This document shows positions 34,160-45,732 of a stretch of DNA of 64,000 nt, one piece after another. Under the pieces are notes generated by a model, which searched no databases, had not been told where the DNA came from, and saw nothing but the letters and a program-made list of their open reading frames with translations. The stretch comes from Artocarpus heterophyllus (taxonomy: Eukaryota > Streptophyta > Magnoliopsida > Rosales > Moraceae): the NCBI GenBank assembly GCA_025403435.1, contig JAJQZP010000418.1, forward strand, positions 186,001 through 250,000, read 5' to 3'. Each line of letters begins with the position of its first letter. The first letter of the stretch is position 1. The position numbers were made by a program, and so were the translations under genes.

Positions 34160-35904
34160 AGAAGGCAATGGCTCATTCGCAACGGGTTGTTCTTGTTCTT
34201 GTTCTACCTCAGGTTGTGATTGTCTTTCTTTTGTAGAGCTTTTCTTTTTTTGGCATTTCTTTCCCTCTAGATTTGTGGAATGTGGCTAGGCTCTCGACTT
34301 GTCTTTGTTATTGTGACAACTTCAATTAACCTCTTCGGCCATACGACGAAGCTTCCGATAGCTTCACCCATAGTTGTTGCTTCAAACTTTAGAACAAGCA
34401 ATTCAACTATTCTAACTCTAATGGTAGTGATGCTAACATGTACGTTTTCTTCCCCTAATGGTCTTCCATGGACTGTATCAGATGGACGACTCTCCATCTA
34501 CGCCTTCCCAAGCGCAACAAGTGCACACTTACCATTAATTCTATCCTCAACAAAGAGCCTGCATTCTTGACCTTGTTCGGGCTCTTGACGATGAGGTGAC
34601 AATTGGACTTCTAGATCTTGTGGAGCTTCTTCTATATTGTCGAGAGGGTTACAACTAGCCTTAAAGTTGTTGCATTGTGAGATGCTATCATCCGTCGACT
34701 TGGCACGTTCTTGGGAAATGAGCTAGGTCACATGACCTCGCAGTTTGCAATTTCCATGTGTATCTACGACATTTGGGAATTCAATTTCGAACTTGGTTAG
34801 AGGTCAAAGTATTGAGACTGCTTCACATACTTCGATTGACCACGAACACATCCTGAATGTTCCGGTTTCCCTAGTGCCCTCGTCAATATGTCATCGTTAC
34901 AAACGGATTGAAAGCTTCCTTGACTTTGTTACATCGTGTTCTCATCCTGTAAAACAACAACAAAACCTTGTGATTCTTAAGATCCTTCAACAGGTATTAA
35001 ATTACAAATTTATAGTTTGTGTTCAATAAACTTACAATCAAGTTCCCAAGTTTTACCACTCTCAGATTTTTAAACTGTCTATCGAGAGCTTGACGTGATT
35101 TTACCCACAACTCCTCCCGTATTGGTAGCATGCCTGTCTTAGGTAACTGTATTACGCTATGTTAGTAACATATGAATGATAGAATAATTGATATATGTAA
35201 TACGAGTAAGATATTAACGTACCAATGATTACTTGAGCTCTCTATATCCAACTCGGCCAACCATAGAGCGGTATTCATTTTTCGTTCTTATTTTTCTTGC
35301 GTTTAATGATAGCAGTTGGAATTCGACAAAATGTCGATACCTTACCAAAGCTTCCTAATCATCATCATTTATAGAGGGGTAATAGTGTACTATTGCAGGA
35401 GGCCGCTTATATACATTTTCATCCTCCTCCAGAATGGAAAGGTATGGCTATGCAAAGGAAACGTAGAGGTTGGATCTAAACCCCTATGCTAATTTGCCAC
35501 AACCTTCAAAGCCTTTTTCCTATACCAACCTTGTATGTGAAAGATTCATAAATTTTTCTCCAAATCATGCCTTTTATTTGTTCCAAATCCTTAGACCTCC
35601 AATCTTTAATCCATATAGGAATATGTTCTTGACTAAGGACTCCAATCCAAATGCTTCATTCATGGCTGGGTGCGCCTTCCAGTTGGCATTTTGAATCAAA
35701 CGTCACTTCTATTCTTGAACCTTTCTTTTTCATCCGATGAACTTTTTTCATTAAAGTAGCTCTTCGTTCAAAATCTACTTTGTGATCGAAATTGGTTCGC
35801 ATTCATGACATACTACCTTGTTTTCCCTTGCTATATTGAGAGGAAGGTGGAGTGCACTCTTTATACTCCTCCTTATAGTGGTCACTATCAATATCTCGAG
35901 ACAT
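34160..35904 (-). pseudogene. CACTA accessory (TNP1-like) protein gene, decayed
   Basis: On the minus strand an ATG at 35904 opens a hydrophilic N-terminus. Then come IWIGVLSQEHIPIWIKDWRS and KGMIWRKIYESF (35560-35680), which match the plant En/Spm accessory-protein pattern (Gly-Val-Leu-x-Arg, Val-Pro-Ile, Asp-Trp, Ile-Trp). Further on, ECRLFVEDRINGKCALVALG and TMGEAIGSFVVWPKRLIEV (34267-34560) match the conserved domain of plant CACTA proteins that ends in a Val-x-Trp-Pro motif. Stops occur at several points. This supports a CACTA origin for the whole 32745-35904 segment. Confidence 0.65.
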
Positions 35905-36016
35905 TTTATTTACTCAAAGTAATCACAAAATAACACACACATACTAATATTAAATTACAATTTTACTCAAAAAAGTATAAACAAATAATCAATTGTAATC
36001 AATAATGATCTATTCG

Positions 36017-36313
36017 AATTCACATATTAAGAATTCATATATTATAAATTCACATATTAAAAATTCACATATTACAAAATCACATATTAAAAATTCACAT
36101 ATTAAAAATTCACATATTATAAATTTACATATTGAAAAATCACATATTATAGATTCACATATTAAAAATTTACATATTATAAATTCACATATTATAAATT
36201 TACATATTAAAAAATCACATATTATAAATTCACATATTACAAAATCACATATTAGAAATTCACATATTAAAAAATCACATATTATAAATTCACATATTAG
36301 AAAATCACATATT
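36017..36313. repeat. 15-bp minisatellite, about 20 units
   Basis: Units of CACATATTAxAAATT vary at one or two positions. As each unit is a multiple of three, the plus strand stays open as repeats of Ser-His-Ile-x-Asn/Lys for 104 codons, but nothing suggests translation. It ends 9 bp before the CRP-like fragment. Confidence 0.9.
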
Positions 36314-36321
36314 AATTGATC

Positions 36322-36672
36322 AGCATTTCACATCACTGGGGATTCCAAAACGCATGAGAATCTGCAGTTGAGTGACTCTAGACTTGTATTGTTGCTTGAG
36401 AACCTTTTGGGAAGTGATGGGAAGTATAAGAAATAAAGCAATAAAGAACGGAAGTGTAAGATCTGAGGGTGGTTTACTAAATTTGAAAATGGTTGAGGGG
36501 TTGTAGATGATATTCGAGTTTATGAGAAAAAAACAATAGAGAAGATCTAGACAATTAAGAATAAGCTTCAAATTTCAGAGGGAAAGAGAGAGAGTTCTAG
36601 AGAAAAGAGAGAATTTTAGAGAGGGGGAGCTTAGCAAATTTGAGTTTTGATGTACAATGATAAGATTTATAG
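36322..36672 (-). pseudogene. Second carlavirus CRP-like fragment with leader and TATA
   Basis: The minus strand encodes SQKVLKQQYKSRVTQ and then LQILMRFGIPSDVK (36322-36425), about 70% identical to residues 16-43 of the frame at 3096. DNA similarity starts a few bases upstream at a CCCATCAC block. Before it lies a pyrimidine-rich leader (36430-36640) and CTATAAATCTTA at 36661-36672, which looks like a TATA box. Similarity ends at the minisatellite, so the Cys cluster is lost. The copy shows that the CRP-like sequence exists in the genome outside the retroelement, in another promoter context. Confidence 0.6.
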
Positions 36673-36679
36673 ACAATAT

Positions 36680-38190
36680 GAGACATTGTGCTGCGCACTG
36701 TGCTAGATATTGGACTGCTGAAATGGACAGGCCCAGTTCAGTATCACAATGAAATGTGATTATATTGTAGTTTCATTCATGATATTATTTTTTTAAAATA
36801 TTATTATTATTAAAGAAAAAGCTATATTAAAGAAAAAATAAAAAGAAGGTTGGGAAACTCGGGGCAGCACATCTTGCCGGTGGTAGGCTTGCGAACGGGT
36901 GGGGGACTTTGTTGTGAAAAAAGTGTAGAATGATCTTTAAAAGTGTCGAAGGATATTTAGATGGATGTTGTTTAAAAATGTTTTATTAGAAAAATTGTGG
37001 CAATTCTAAAACTTGGAATAAGGTAGATTTTTCACTTCACAAAAATAAAATATCTATGTCCTCGACACATGGTGATTTCATTAAAATAGTTAACTAAAGG
37101 TGAAAATTTTATACAATTTTAATGTTAAAGCTTGGAGGGGCACGTATGGTACAAATTGAGATTCAAGGGACATTAAAAAAGAAAAAGAAAAAAAGGAACT
37201 TTTGAATTACAACCCATAAACTTTTGATTTCAGTAATTAATCCACTGAATTTGTCAAAGATTTAGCATGTTTTTCAAATTAATAACGCTTTTTAAGTTAG
37301 TGATGGAAATATCTATGGTTATAGTGTGCCTCATATTTTTTCTTTTGCACCTTACCCCATGAGCCTGTTGTAGTTTGAGAATTTTCTCACAAAAGTTTAA
37401 ATAATTATTTCCCTTTATTTCATTACGGATTCATCAAACAAAATTGTCAATTTAGGGTGTGTTTACTTTGCATAAAAGAAAAAAAAAAAAGAAAACGGAG
37501 AATAAAGAATGATTCTCTTTCTCTTTTAATTACTTGTTTGCTACCATAATCAATATTAGAAGTTTTGTGGATCCCACACAAAACTCTTTAATATTATTCC
37601 TTTATCAAAGGAATGAATGCCAAATTTAATTAAATGTTTAAGTCCAAGAGCATGTTTACTTTGTGTCAAAGGAAAATGCAAAGTAAGAAATGATTCATTT
37701 TCATTGAAATAATCCCATTTTCCTTAGTATTGATTCCTCGTGAAAGAAAATGAATATCATACTTACTTAAAAGTCCAAATGCTAATGTTATTTTTAAATG
37801 GTTATTAGTTATATAAAAAATGATATTTAAGTAGTTCTATTGATTAAAATCCTTATTTTTAAGTAAACAAAAACTAAAATAAGAACGAGATTATTTTCCA
37901 TTATACCATTAAACAGATAAATAAATACTAGAGCTATTGCTATTATTTTACTTTATTTTTTCAATCTTGTTACCTTTTTTATCACATTCTTTTAAGGTTT
38001 GGTAACACTAAAAAGAATAATTAGGTTGTTTCCTATTATACCATTAATTAAATAGGTAATTGGATTCTTATAATTACCTGACGTTCCTTTACATTCTCGT
38101 TATCTGCTGTTACTTTTTCTCATTCTTTCTTTTTCTTTGTTTGGAGGAAACTTAGTTGGGTCTTTACAAAAGCAGAACTCTTAATTTAGA
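36680..38190. other. Intergenic; no gene
   Basis: AT-rich. Two related patches near 37455-37560 and 37650-37750 share GTGTTTACTTTG(C/T) and GAATGATTCxxTTTC-like blocks, perhaps a degenerate MITE. Otherwise nothing visible. Confidence 0.45.
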
Positions 38191-38194
38191 AGCT

Positions 38195-38241
<47 letters not shown>
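38195..38241 (+). repeat. GA microsatellite in the 5' leader of PP2 pseudogene 1
   Basis: About 23 GA units end exactly at the ATG. The second PP2 pseudogene has a shorter GA run at the same place (50292-50310), so it was present in the common ancestor. Confidence 0.9.
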
Positions 38242-38246
<5 letters not shown>

Positions 38247-38763
38247 GTTGGGGAACTTCTCTTCCTTGCTTAAAGACGTCATATTTCTGATCTTAGCAAA
38301 GACGTCTCCTCTTGATCTCCGTCGTTTGTCGGCCGTCTCGTCGGCATTCTGGTCAGCCTCCCAATCTGACGTCGTTTGGAACAATTTTATGCCGTCTAAG
38401 TTCCCATAGATCATCTCCAAATCAATAGCTTCTTCACCGCCTTTTCCCTCTAAGAAAGACCTCTTCTTCCATCTTTGCACCCAATTTCGGGTCCTCCTTG
38501 ACGACGGTACTAAGGTGATGTCGCATAAGTAAATTCATATATATATATATATTTGTCTTTTTAGTTTTTATGTCCTTTTCCGATATTGTTATTGTTTTGC
38601 GGTAGTCGTTTTCGAGCTTCAACCATCTTTGTAAGGTCAAAAAATCGTTTTATGTTCTATTAGAAAAAGATGTGATAAATGATTTTATTGTAGTACTTTT
38701 ACTAGTGCCTGTCGCAGTTTTAGGTTGCAGTCGCATGAAATTTTTGTCTGTCCTCTCTCCGTG

Positions 38764-38766
38764 ATA

Positions 38767-38803
<37 letters not shown>
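38764..38803. repeat. AT microsatellite in intron 1
   Basis: About 19 TA units interrupted by TG near 38770. Not part of an exon. Confidence 0.9.
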
Positions 38804-38806
<3 letters not shown>

Positions 38807-40119
38807 GTGAAGCTTGTGTGGTTTCTTAAGTTAATGTCGCCCTTAGATATTATTATTCTACGTCGTTGCATCATATTGTCGTTTTTTCAGTGTGGCATTA
38901 TCTTTTGAAGTTAAGGTCCTTTATTTTTTTTTTTTCAGCAAAAAGAAAAAAAAAATTTTTTTTTTTCATTGTCGTTCTACATATGCCTTGCATGTTCCGT
39001 TGCTTCTCATACAACTTTGTTTTACCCATTATTCTTAGCATTATGTTGCAATCATTATGTTACCAATCTCCGATTCATATCTTCAATCTCAAGTTTATAA
39101 TAATTAATTAAGAAAATAAAGAAGAGAAGATCAAGAATTAATGTATATTGAAAATATGCACACATCTACATACTAGAAAAATAGAGAAGATCTTATCTAC
39201 TAGTAAAGAGTATAATGAATAAGCTCTATGTAAATACAAATTATAAACAGATAATCGGATAAATTGCCTAATGCTAATAAATATTTAAACTAAAAATACT
39301 AACACATAAAAATAAAGTGAAACTATTAATCAAAGTCACTGTAATAAATAATAACTGTTCCAAATACAAATATTTAAAGTCTTATGGGAATTAATCTTTT
39401 AGAACTTGTTTTTATTAAGCCTTTCAATTACTTTCTTTTCAAAGGGTAACATATTTGTTTGTGTACATGTACTGTATTTATTGATTTTGGAAGGTTCTTG
39501 AGCAGATAACTATTGATAGGTACTAATAAACACAAATAAACTAGACAATAGCTAATAAAAGTAATTATACAATAAATATTAATTTTCTCTCATACAGGTA
39601 GCTATAGTCTTGTGCTAATTTACCTTTCAGAAATTGTCTTATTAGACCTTTCAATTACTTTCATTTTCGTTAATACATGTGTCTTTTTTTTTTAATTTGA
39701 GGATAATCAGGGATTCGAACTCTTCATTTTTGATAGAGTTTGATCTGTTTTATCTCTAATCTATTTCTGCAACCACCATATATGTATTAATATATATAAA
39801 TTAATTCCATGTACTGATTTCTGGCAGGTTCTTGAGTTAGATAAATCAAGTGGTAAAATATGTTGCAAATTGGGACGTGGAAATAATCTATCTGTTACCG
39901 TCAAACCAAGATATAATCTATCTGTTCAGTCTATAGAAAGATGGGGTGCGATAAAGAATACGGGGAGTCACCAGACATGCCGTTTCTCAATTCGTACGTG
40001 TTCACTCACTTGCCGTTTTTGTATATATGAAGTCGTTTTTAAACTTAAATATGTTCATTGATAAATGCTTGCATGCCCATACACATGTAGGTTTATTTAC
40101 AATTCTCTATTTTGCATTC

Positions 40120-40192
40120 TCAGTGCATATACGTGTATGTATATATACACACACACGTGCATATACGTGTATGTATATATATACACACACAT
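40120..40192. repeat. Tandem copies of a 38-bp palindromic unit
   Basis: GTGCATATACGTGTATGTAT is followed by ATATACACACAC twice. The unit is self-complementary in part (ATACGTGTAT). It lies in intron 2 of PP2 pseudogene 1. Confidence 0.75.
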
Positions 40193-41575
40193 GAACCATA
40201 CATTTTGGATGTTTTAAACGTTTGTACTTGAATTGTCATTTTCGTATCAAAGTTTGGTCAATTTAAAGTCATTGTTCACTCTATGTTTAACAACCAGCAA
40301 AAAGTAGTCATTTAAGAGCTTAGAATTAACTATTAATCTGATGCGAAAATAAAAGTTAAGGATAAAATGTTGGAAAATACGAAATGCATAATAGATAGTT
40401 TTAATAAGCTTGAAATAGATGTGTAAAATAAATTACCCACCCATATATTATTTAAAACAATGCCATGATATCCATTTTTACTGTTAATTACCCTGCGAGT
40501 GATGTTCTTAGTGCTTTCTAACGAATCTAACATTTACTATAAGTAAAATAGTTTTAGCTCAGATGATTTACACAAATAACCTTGAAAGAATGCATGTTGT
40601 TTTAATATGATCCCTAAAATTTAGTTTTAGACTTCTACTTACCTTGAGGTTTTTGAAAATTTTGACCTCTCTATGTGTAGAGTGTTATTTTTTTGGATAA
40701 AATGTACTACGAAAATGACTTGTAAAGGTTGTAAAAAAGAAAAAAAATGGTTAAAAAAAACTAGTGGACTTGAAAAAATTAACTAAAAATAACAAGAGAT
40801 CTATTTTTTTATATAAAAAACAAGATCGTGTCATCCAACTTAGATTTGTTTCTCTTTTTTCCTTTTAATATAGGTTTGTATAGATGTTCTCATTTTCTAA
40901 ACCCATTTTATCCTTTTTTAAGCTTTTAAGAGTAATATATAGATGAAACTGTATATTTTAGAAACCTCAGAGTACTTGGATGTCTAAAACTAAATGTCAA
41001 GGGCTAAATTGAGACAATAATTATTTGTGTAAATATTTGTGTAAATAATTCAAATAGTTCTATAGCATACATAATTTTTGAATTTGCTAATATTTTTATT
41101 TTTATTTTTGTTTTTATGAATTCGCAGGTGGTCTGTGATCTGACTTGATGGACATAAGCCTTTGCGTATCCATGGCTGACTACTAGATTTACCAAAAGTA
41201 CTATCTCCCAAAACAAACTATACTGCCTACCTTGATTACAAAATCACCCCAGTAGATGTCTCATTTCCTTTATTCGTGGAGGTATCAGTGAAGATTTGCA
41301 CCAAGACTGGCGAATCAATTTCAAGCCAGTCAAGATTTTGTCATGATTTCGTTACCAGGACTTCTGCTCTTGAAGAAGGTGGATGGAAAGAACTTAAGAC
41401 GGGAGAGTTTTATAACGATGACAATATTGGTGTTGTGGAGATGAGTTTGAAGGAGGTCAAGAATTGGTTATGTGGTTCTCCTATTGTACTCTTTGTGCGA
41501 CCAATAAATATTCGGCGTATGGGTGCTCATGAAGTCTATCAATCTGCAAAGTCCACCCAACCCAATACAATCTGA

Positions 41576-44500
41576 AGGTTTTTGGATTGGATTGAGAAGA
41601 GTTTTGAATGAGTAACAGATTAAAAAATCCCAATTCGAAGATTTTGGATTGGATTACTGATCGAGAAATTTTTAATCCGTCTAATCCGTTTAATCCAAAA
41701 CCCCATATATGCATTTATGTATATTTTAATTTTTAATTGGTTTGAAGATTTAGGTACTATTGATGAATGAACAATATTTTATTTTGAGTTTTTTTTTTTT
41801 TTTTTAAAAAAGACTTGATTTTAAGTTTTATTGAATATGGTTTGTCTTAATGATTGGTTGTAATAAATTTAGTTTTATTAAGCTATTTTATATAATGGAT
41901 TGTTAATTTTAATTTTTTATGTTGAAATTGAAAAAATTGGTCTTTAATATTCTTATTTTTAAACGTCATAGCTCGAACCATAAATCCATGAATCTAATAT
42001 GAAGGTTTTTAATTGGATTGTGGCTTGAGATTTTTCTAAACTGAAGGTTTTTGGGTCAGATTGCGGATTCAGATTTTTTCAATCCAAAGGTTTTTGATTA
42101 AATTACGGATTAATCTTAAATTTGCACAATTCAATCCGTGAATACCTATTCCGACCTGTTTGTGAAGCATATTAATGATGTGTAAGACCAGTACAATTTC
42201 TCAAGATTAAATTTTCAATTTGAATAGTTATTTTTTTTATTTATATTCTTAAATTTAGATTTATCTTGTAAGATTATTCCAAATTTAGTTGAGATTATCT
42301 TTTCATAAGTTTGGATTCCTATAGAAACCTTAGTTTGATGAATGAATATTGGTTAGTGGTTTTCTTACTCTTGATTTCTGGTTTTCTCTCTCGAATTCTA
42401 GGTCTGTTTCTATATATTTTCTGATTCTATTTCTCCATTTGGTTCTATTATTCTCTCTAAATTTTATCTCAGTCCCCAATTCTATCCCAGTCCTATATCA
42501 ATTTCTCCTTTCTTTGATTTGTCTCATGTGGATAATGATTGGACATTTGGTTATACCCTTTTTGCATTGAAATTACAGCTACATGGGGTGTTTTAGCCGA
42601 AGAAAAGGTTATCTGATTTTTTAGTTATCAAACTTTCTTTTATTATGTAACAGAATGTCAGTATTTTTTAGAAAAAATAGATATATTAGTTAGAAAAATT
42701 TAGAAATTAAATAAAATCTATATCTAATATAATTAGAGAGGAATTAGATTCCACATCTTATAGTACAATCATGCGTAGAATTATTGTTAAATTACGCTCC
42801 CAATCACTAATATAATTGCAGTGGATTGCTATTTTGTGTTAGATGATTGAATATATGTAATTTTTATAAATGAAAAATCCATAAATTAATAGTTTGAGGC
42901 CTACTCTAATCTTAATTTTATACCAACTTTTAAGTTGTTATAATTTATTGACGTGACAATCTTTTAAATATTTAACAATAAAAACATGACAATTCATAAG
43001 TTGTTACATAAGTTGAGATTAGGGTTTGCGTTCTTATCATTTTTCTTTTAAGTTGAGATTAGAGTTTATGTTCTTATCATTTTTCTTTTAAGTTTAGTCG
43101 GAGATCATTTTTTTTTAATCATTATTACAAAATAGTAATATTATTTTTCAACATACATACATACATATATATGTAGAGTGTATTTAGGAGTTTTTTTTTT
43201 GTATAACCAGGCAAGTAACTTTCTTTTTTTAAATATGTGTCAGTCAATGTGTGATATCACCCGAAAAACGGTATAGTATAAGTGATGAGGAAGTGTTATT
43301 GATTGGATAAGAAAGGGGGCATGTAAATATCCTCAAAAGAGATTGCAAAGAACTCTTATGATCTATCAGATCACTTTTCTCTGAAATATAACTAACGGCG
43401 TTGAATTTTGCTTTAAAATCCCCCTTTCTTCTGTGTTCGTCTGTATTTATTATTCTTGTTGCATTATTCCTCTCATGACAGTCTCTTCCACTCGCTGTAA
43501 TTATATCATCGTTTGGATCATTTATTGTTCTCTAGTTGTGAAAATTTTACCATCAACAACTTTGAAGAGATGACATGTTAGTAGATTAGTAAATATTAGT
43601 GTGTTTGTTAACGTAGTTTAAACTGTAAAATTATGGTTCAAGTCAAATTTATTATAATCTTTTCTCTTACAAAATTTAAATTTCAAATCAATTTTGATTC
43701 AAACTCTTGGTTGGAATTATGTTCTTAAATGACTTAATTGTTGTTGAGACTCTTTTAGTAGTATAGTGATTGTTTTTTCTTTTGTTGAATAGAGTAGATC
43801 ATTATTAATTTCTATTATTGTTTTTGTTTGCCCTTTTGGTATGGTTCTTTCTTGTTCCTCATTTTTATTTTCTTGTTTGATAGCCTTTGAGGTTGGATCC
43901 TGATTTATTAATTTTTTATGTTTTTTTTTCTATTAATAAATTAGAGTGAGAATAGATAGATATATTGATTGAGTTGTTGTTGGGTGCCAACTTAATTAAG
44001 TGAAATAGACTAATCTTCTCTAATATTAGTTATTCTTTCTCTTCATCCACGTAAACGAAACAGTGTGAAAAGAATGGGTTTTGATTCTCATTCATTTTCT
44101 TTATTTCATTTTAAAAAGAGTTGGTTTTTATTTCCTTATTACATCAGAGTTTATTGTCTCTTTTAAAAACATTTACAATGTCATAGCAAATGTTAAGAGC
44201 CTAACTTACTACATAGAATAAATTGTCTATACGTATAATCCAAACACCAAATGTGAAGTTACTATAAATATGAAAAACAAGATGCCACATATAATTGGTA
44301 TAATGGTATTCAACCATCATATAAAGTATTTGTCATGACTAAGAGAATCCTAGAATTAAATATTGTTTATACGAAAGTATTTAAGTCAAAGATTTTTCTA
44401 GAACTCATGATTTGTTTTCATGATTGTGGAAATTATGAAAATTAGAGTTTAAGTTCTATAATTCTATATTTAGTGTTAGCATTGAATTTTATAGCTTTAT

Positions 44501-44729
44501 CGAGCACAATGATATAATTGAAAGTCTTTCACCTTCATTTAAGGCAGAGCAAGCTTCACACAATAAATACATATACTTTAACAGGGTAGACATCATTGCC
44601 GGTCATACATGAACACCACTGTCGGAAATGATGCTGCATACCGAGGTGCCTACATAGATGGTTGAAAAGGGCTACATATGTTAGCCACCTATATATAAAC
44701 AAGGTTATATTATCAAAACTTTATACATA
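41576..44729. other. Intergenic; several short repeats
   Basis: 41570-42150 holds repeated GGATTGGATT and TAATCCGT blocks in both orientations, suggestive of a degenerate inverted-repeat element. 43011-43090 is a tandem pair of a 40-bp unit (AGTTGAGATTAGxGTTT). No credible coding sequence. Confidence 0.5.
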
Positions 44730-45640
44730 TCAAATAGGGACTGCCAAAAGGCCTCTCTCTCTCTTAATTGGAGTCAACCTTTGAGATATCACTATCCAGT
44801 GGTTCTTTTTTTTTTTTTTTTGTGTCTTCTTCCTCTTCCTCGCTTGGTAGATATGTCATCACTAGCATAAAGAGGCTCTAGTGGTCCTAGAACATAATCA
44901 CGTACAACTTGATTGTCGGTCTATATCCATGAGATCATCATCGATCAGGGCTAGCAATTGCTCCTTTGTGTGAAGCAACTCTACTATAAATTGCTTGAGG
45001 CCAGAAAAGTCACGCGGATATAACACCAACATCTGGATCTCATCGGGGACGCTTCTCCATAAAAGGTCACAAACTTCTTGTAGGGGCGTTCCTTGTGGTA
45101 CTGTCAGTAAAATGGTATAACAGAACCTCGTGATATAATGCTCCATGGACTCACTAGGGGACATCTATCTCAGATTTCCTAAAGACAGTCATAACATTGA
45201 TAATGCCAGTCTCCCTAAATAAAGGGATTGATCAGTACCAGTGCGTCGATAATTGGTGGAGGTGGAAATGGTGCAAACTTTGTGGAAATTTGATCTCAAA
45301 AGCCTTGCCAATTATAGCGCTGTCCCTCTGGTCTGAGTCCCTACCACCAAGCTAAAGCCTCCCCTTGCAGTCTCTCTGAAGCCAATAGAACTTGGAGGTA
45401 TGGCAGTATATGGCATGATCTGAAAATAACCTTAATGACATTGAGTTATTTCGTTAGTACCATTGGTTGCCTATTTTTATTGAAGTGGGACAGTATCATA
45501 TTCTGAAAGGCCACATTCGCTTTTTTGTCGGCATCTATACAGTGATCATTTGGTGGAGCCACCATCGACTATGGTCGTGTCGATAAAATGTTACTTCCCA
45601 TAAAAAGAAATACTTACTTATACTACATAGTTAAAATTAG
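44730..45640 (-). pseudogene. Ty3-type gag-like fragment
   Basis: The minus strand has an open 88-codon stretch (44898-45164) reading ESMEHYITRFCYTI and LQEVCDLLWRSVPDEIQMLV, the helical pattern of a retrotransposon gag. It lies directly downstream, on that strand, of a Met-tRNA primer site at 45709-45720 and an LTR. Stops upstream. No pol follows to the left, so the element is truncated. Confidence 0.5.
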
Positions 45641-45708
45641 ACTATTCTTACTTGGGCTGTAGCCAAAGAACAACTTATGGAAATGCATATTAGGATGACA
45701 AGATACCC

Positions 45709-45720
45709 GCTTTGATACCA
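45709..45720 (-). other. Primer-binding site (variant), minus strand
   Basis: GCTTTGATACCA reads TGGTATCAAAGC on the minus strand: one base from the standard initiator-Met site. It lies 12 bp inside the LTR edge at 45733. Confidence 0.7.
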
Positions 45721-45732
45721 ACTATAACAACT

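Larger units (their letters stand above)
38242..41575 (+). pseudogene. PP2-B-like: F-box/PP2-B (phloem protein 2-like) pseudogene 1
   Basis: Exon 1 (38242-38514) starts with ATG and encodes an F-box: TSPLDLRRLSAVSSAFWSAS and SDVVWNNFMPSKFP; codon 56 (38407) is TAG. Exon 2 (39828-39993) gives VLELDKSSGKICCKLGRGNN, the start of the PP2 lectin domain. Exon 3 (41128-41575) begins with stops, then reads LSPKTNYTAYLDYK, SVKICTKT, GGWKELKTGEFYN and VEMSLKEVKNW with an INIRRM ending, the expected PP2 order. Splice sites are GT-AG. Intact members are substrate receptors of SCF ubiquitin ligases with a carbohydrate-binding domain. The stop in exon 1 and those in exon 3 make this copy non-functional. 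Confidence 0.82.

Noticed and set aside
36017..36313. Possible CRISPR-like or origin array
   Set aside because: Units are contiguous without spacers and the genome is a plant's; a minisatellite is the simple explanation.
36005..36319. 104-codon Ser-His-Ile-Lys-Asn repeat protein
   Set aside because: It is a frame through a 15-bp minisatellite with no start context or neighbouring gene.
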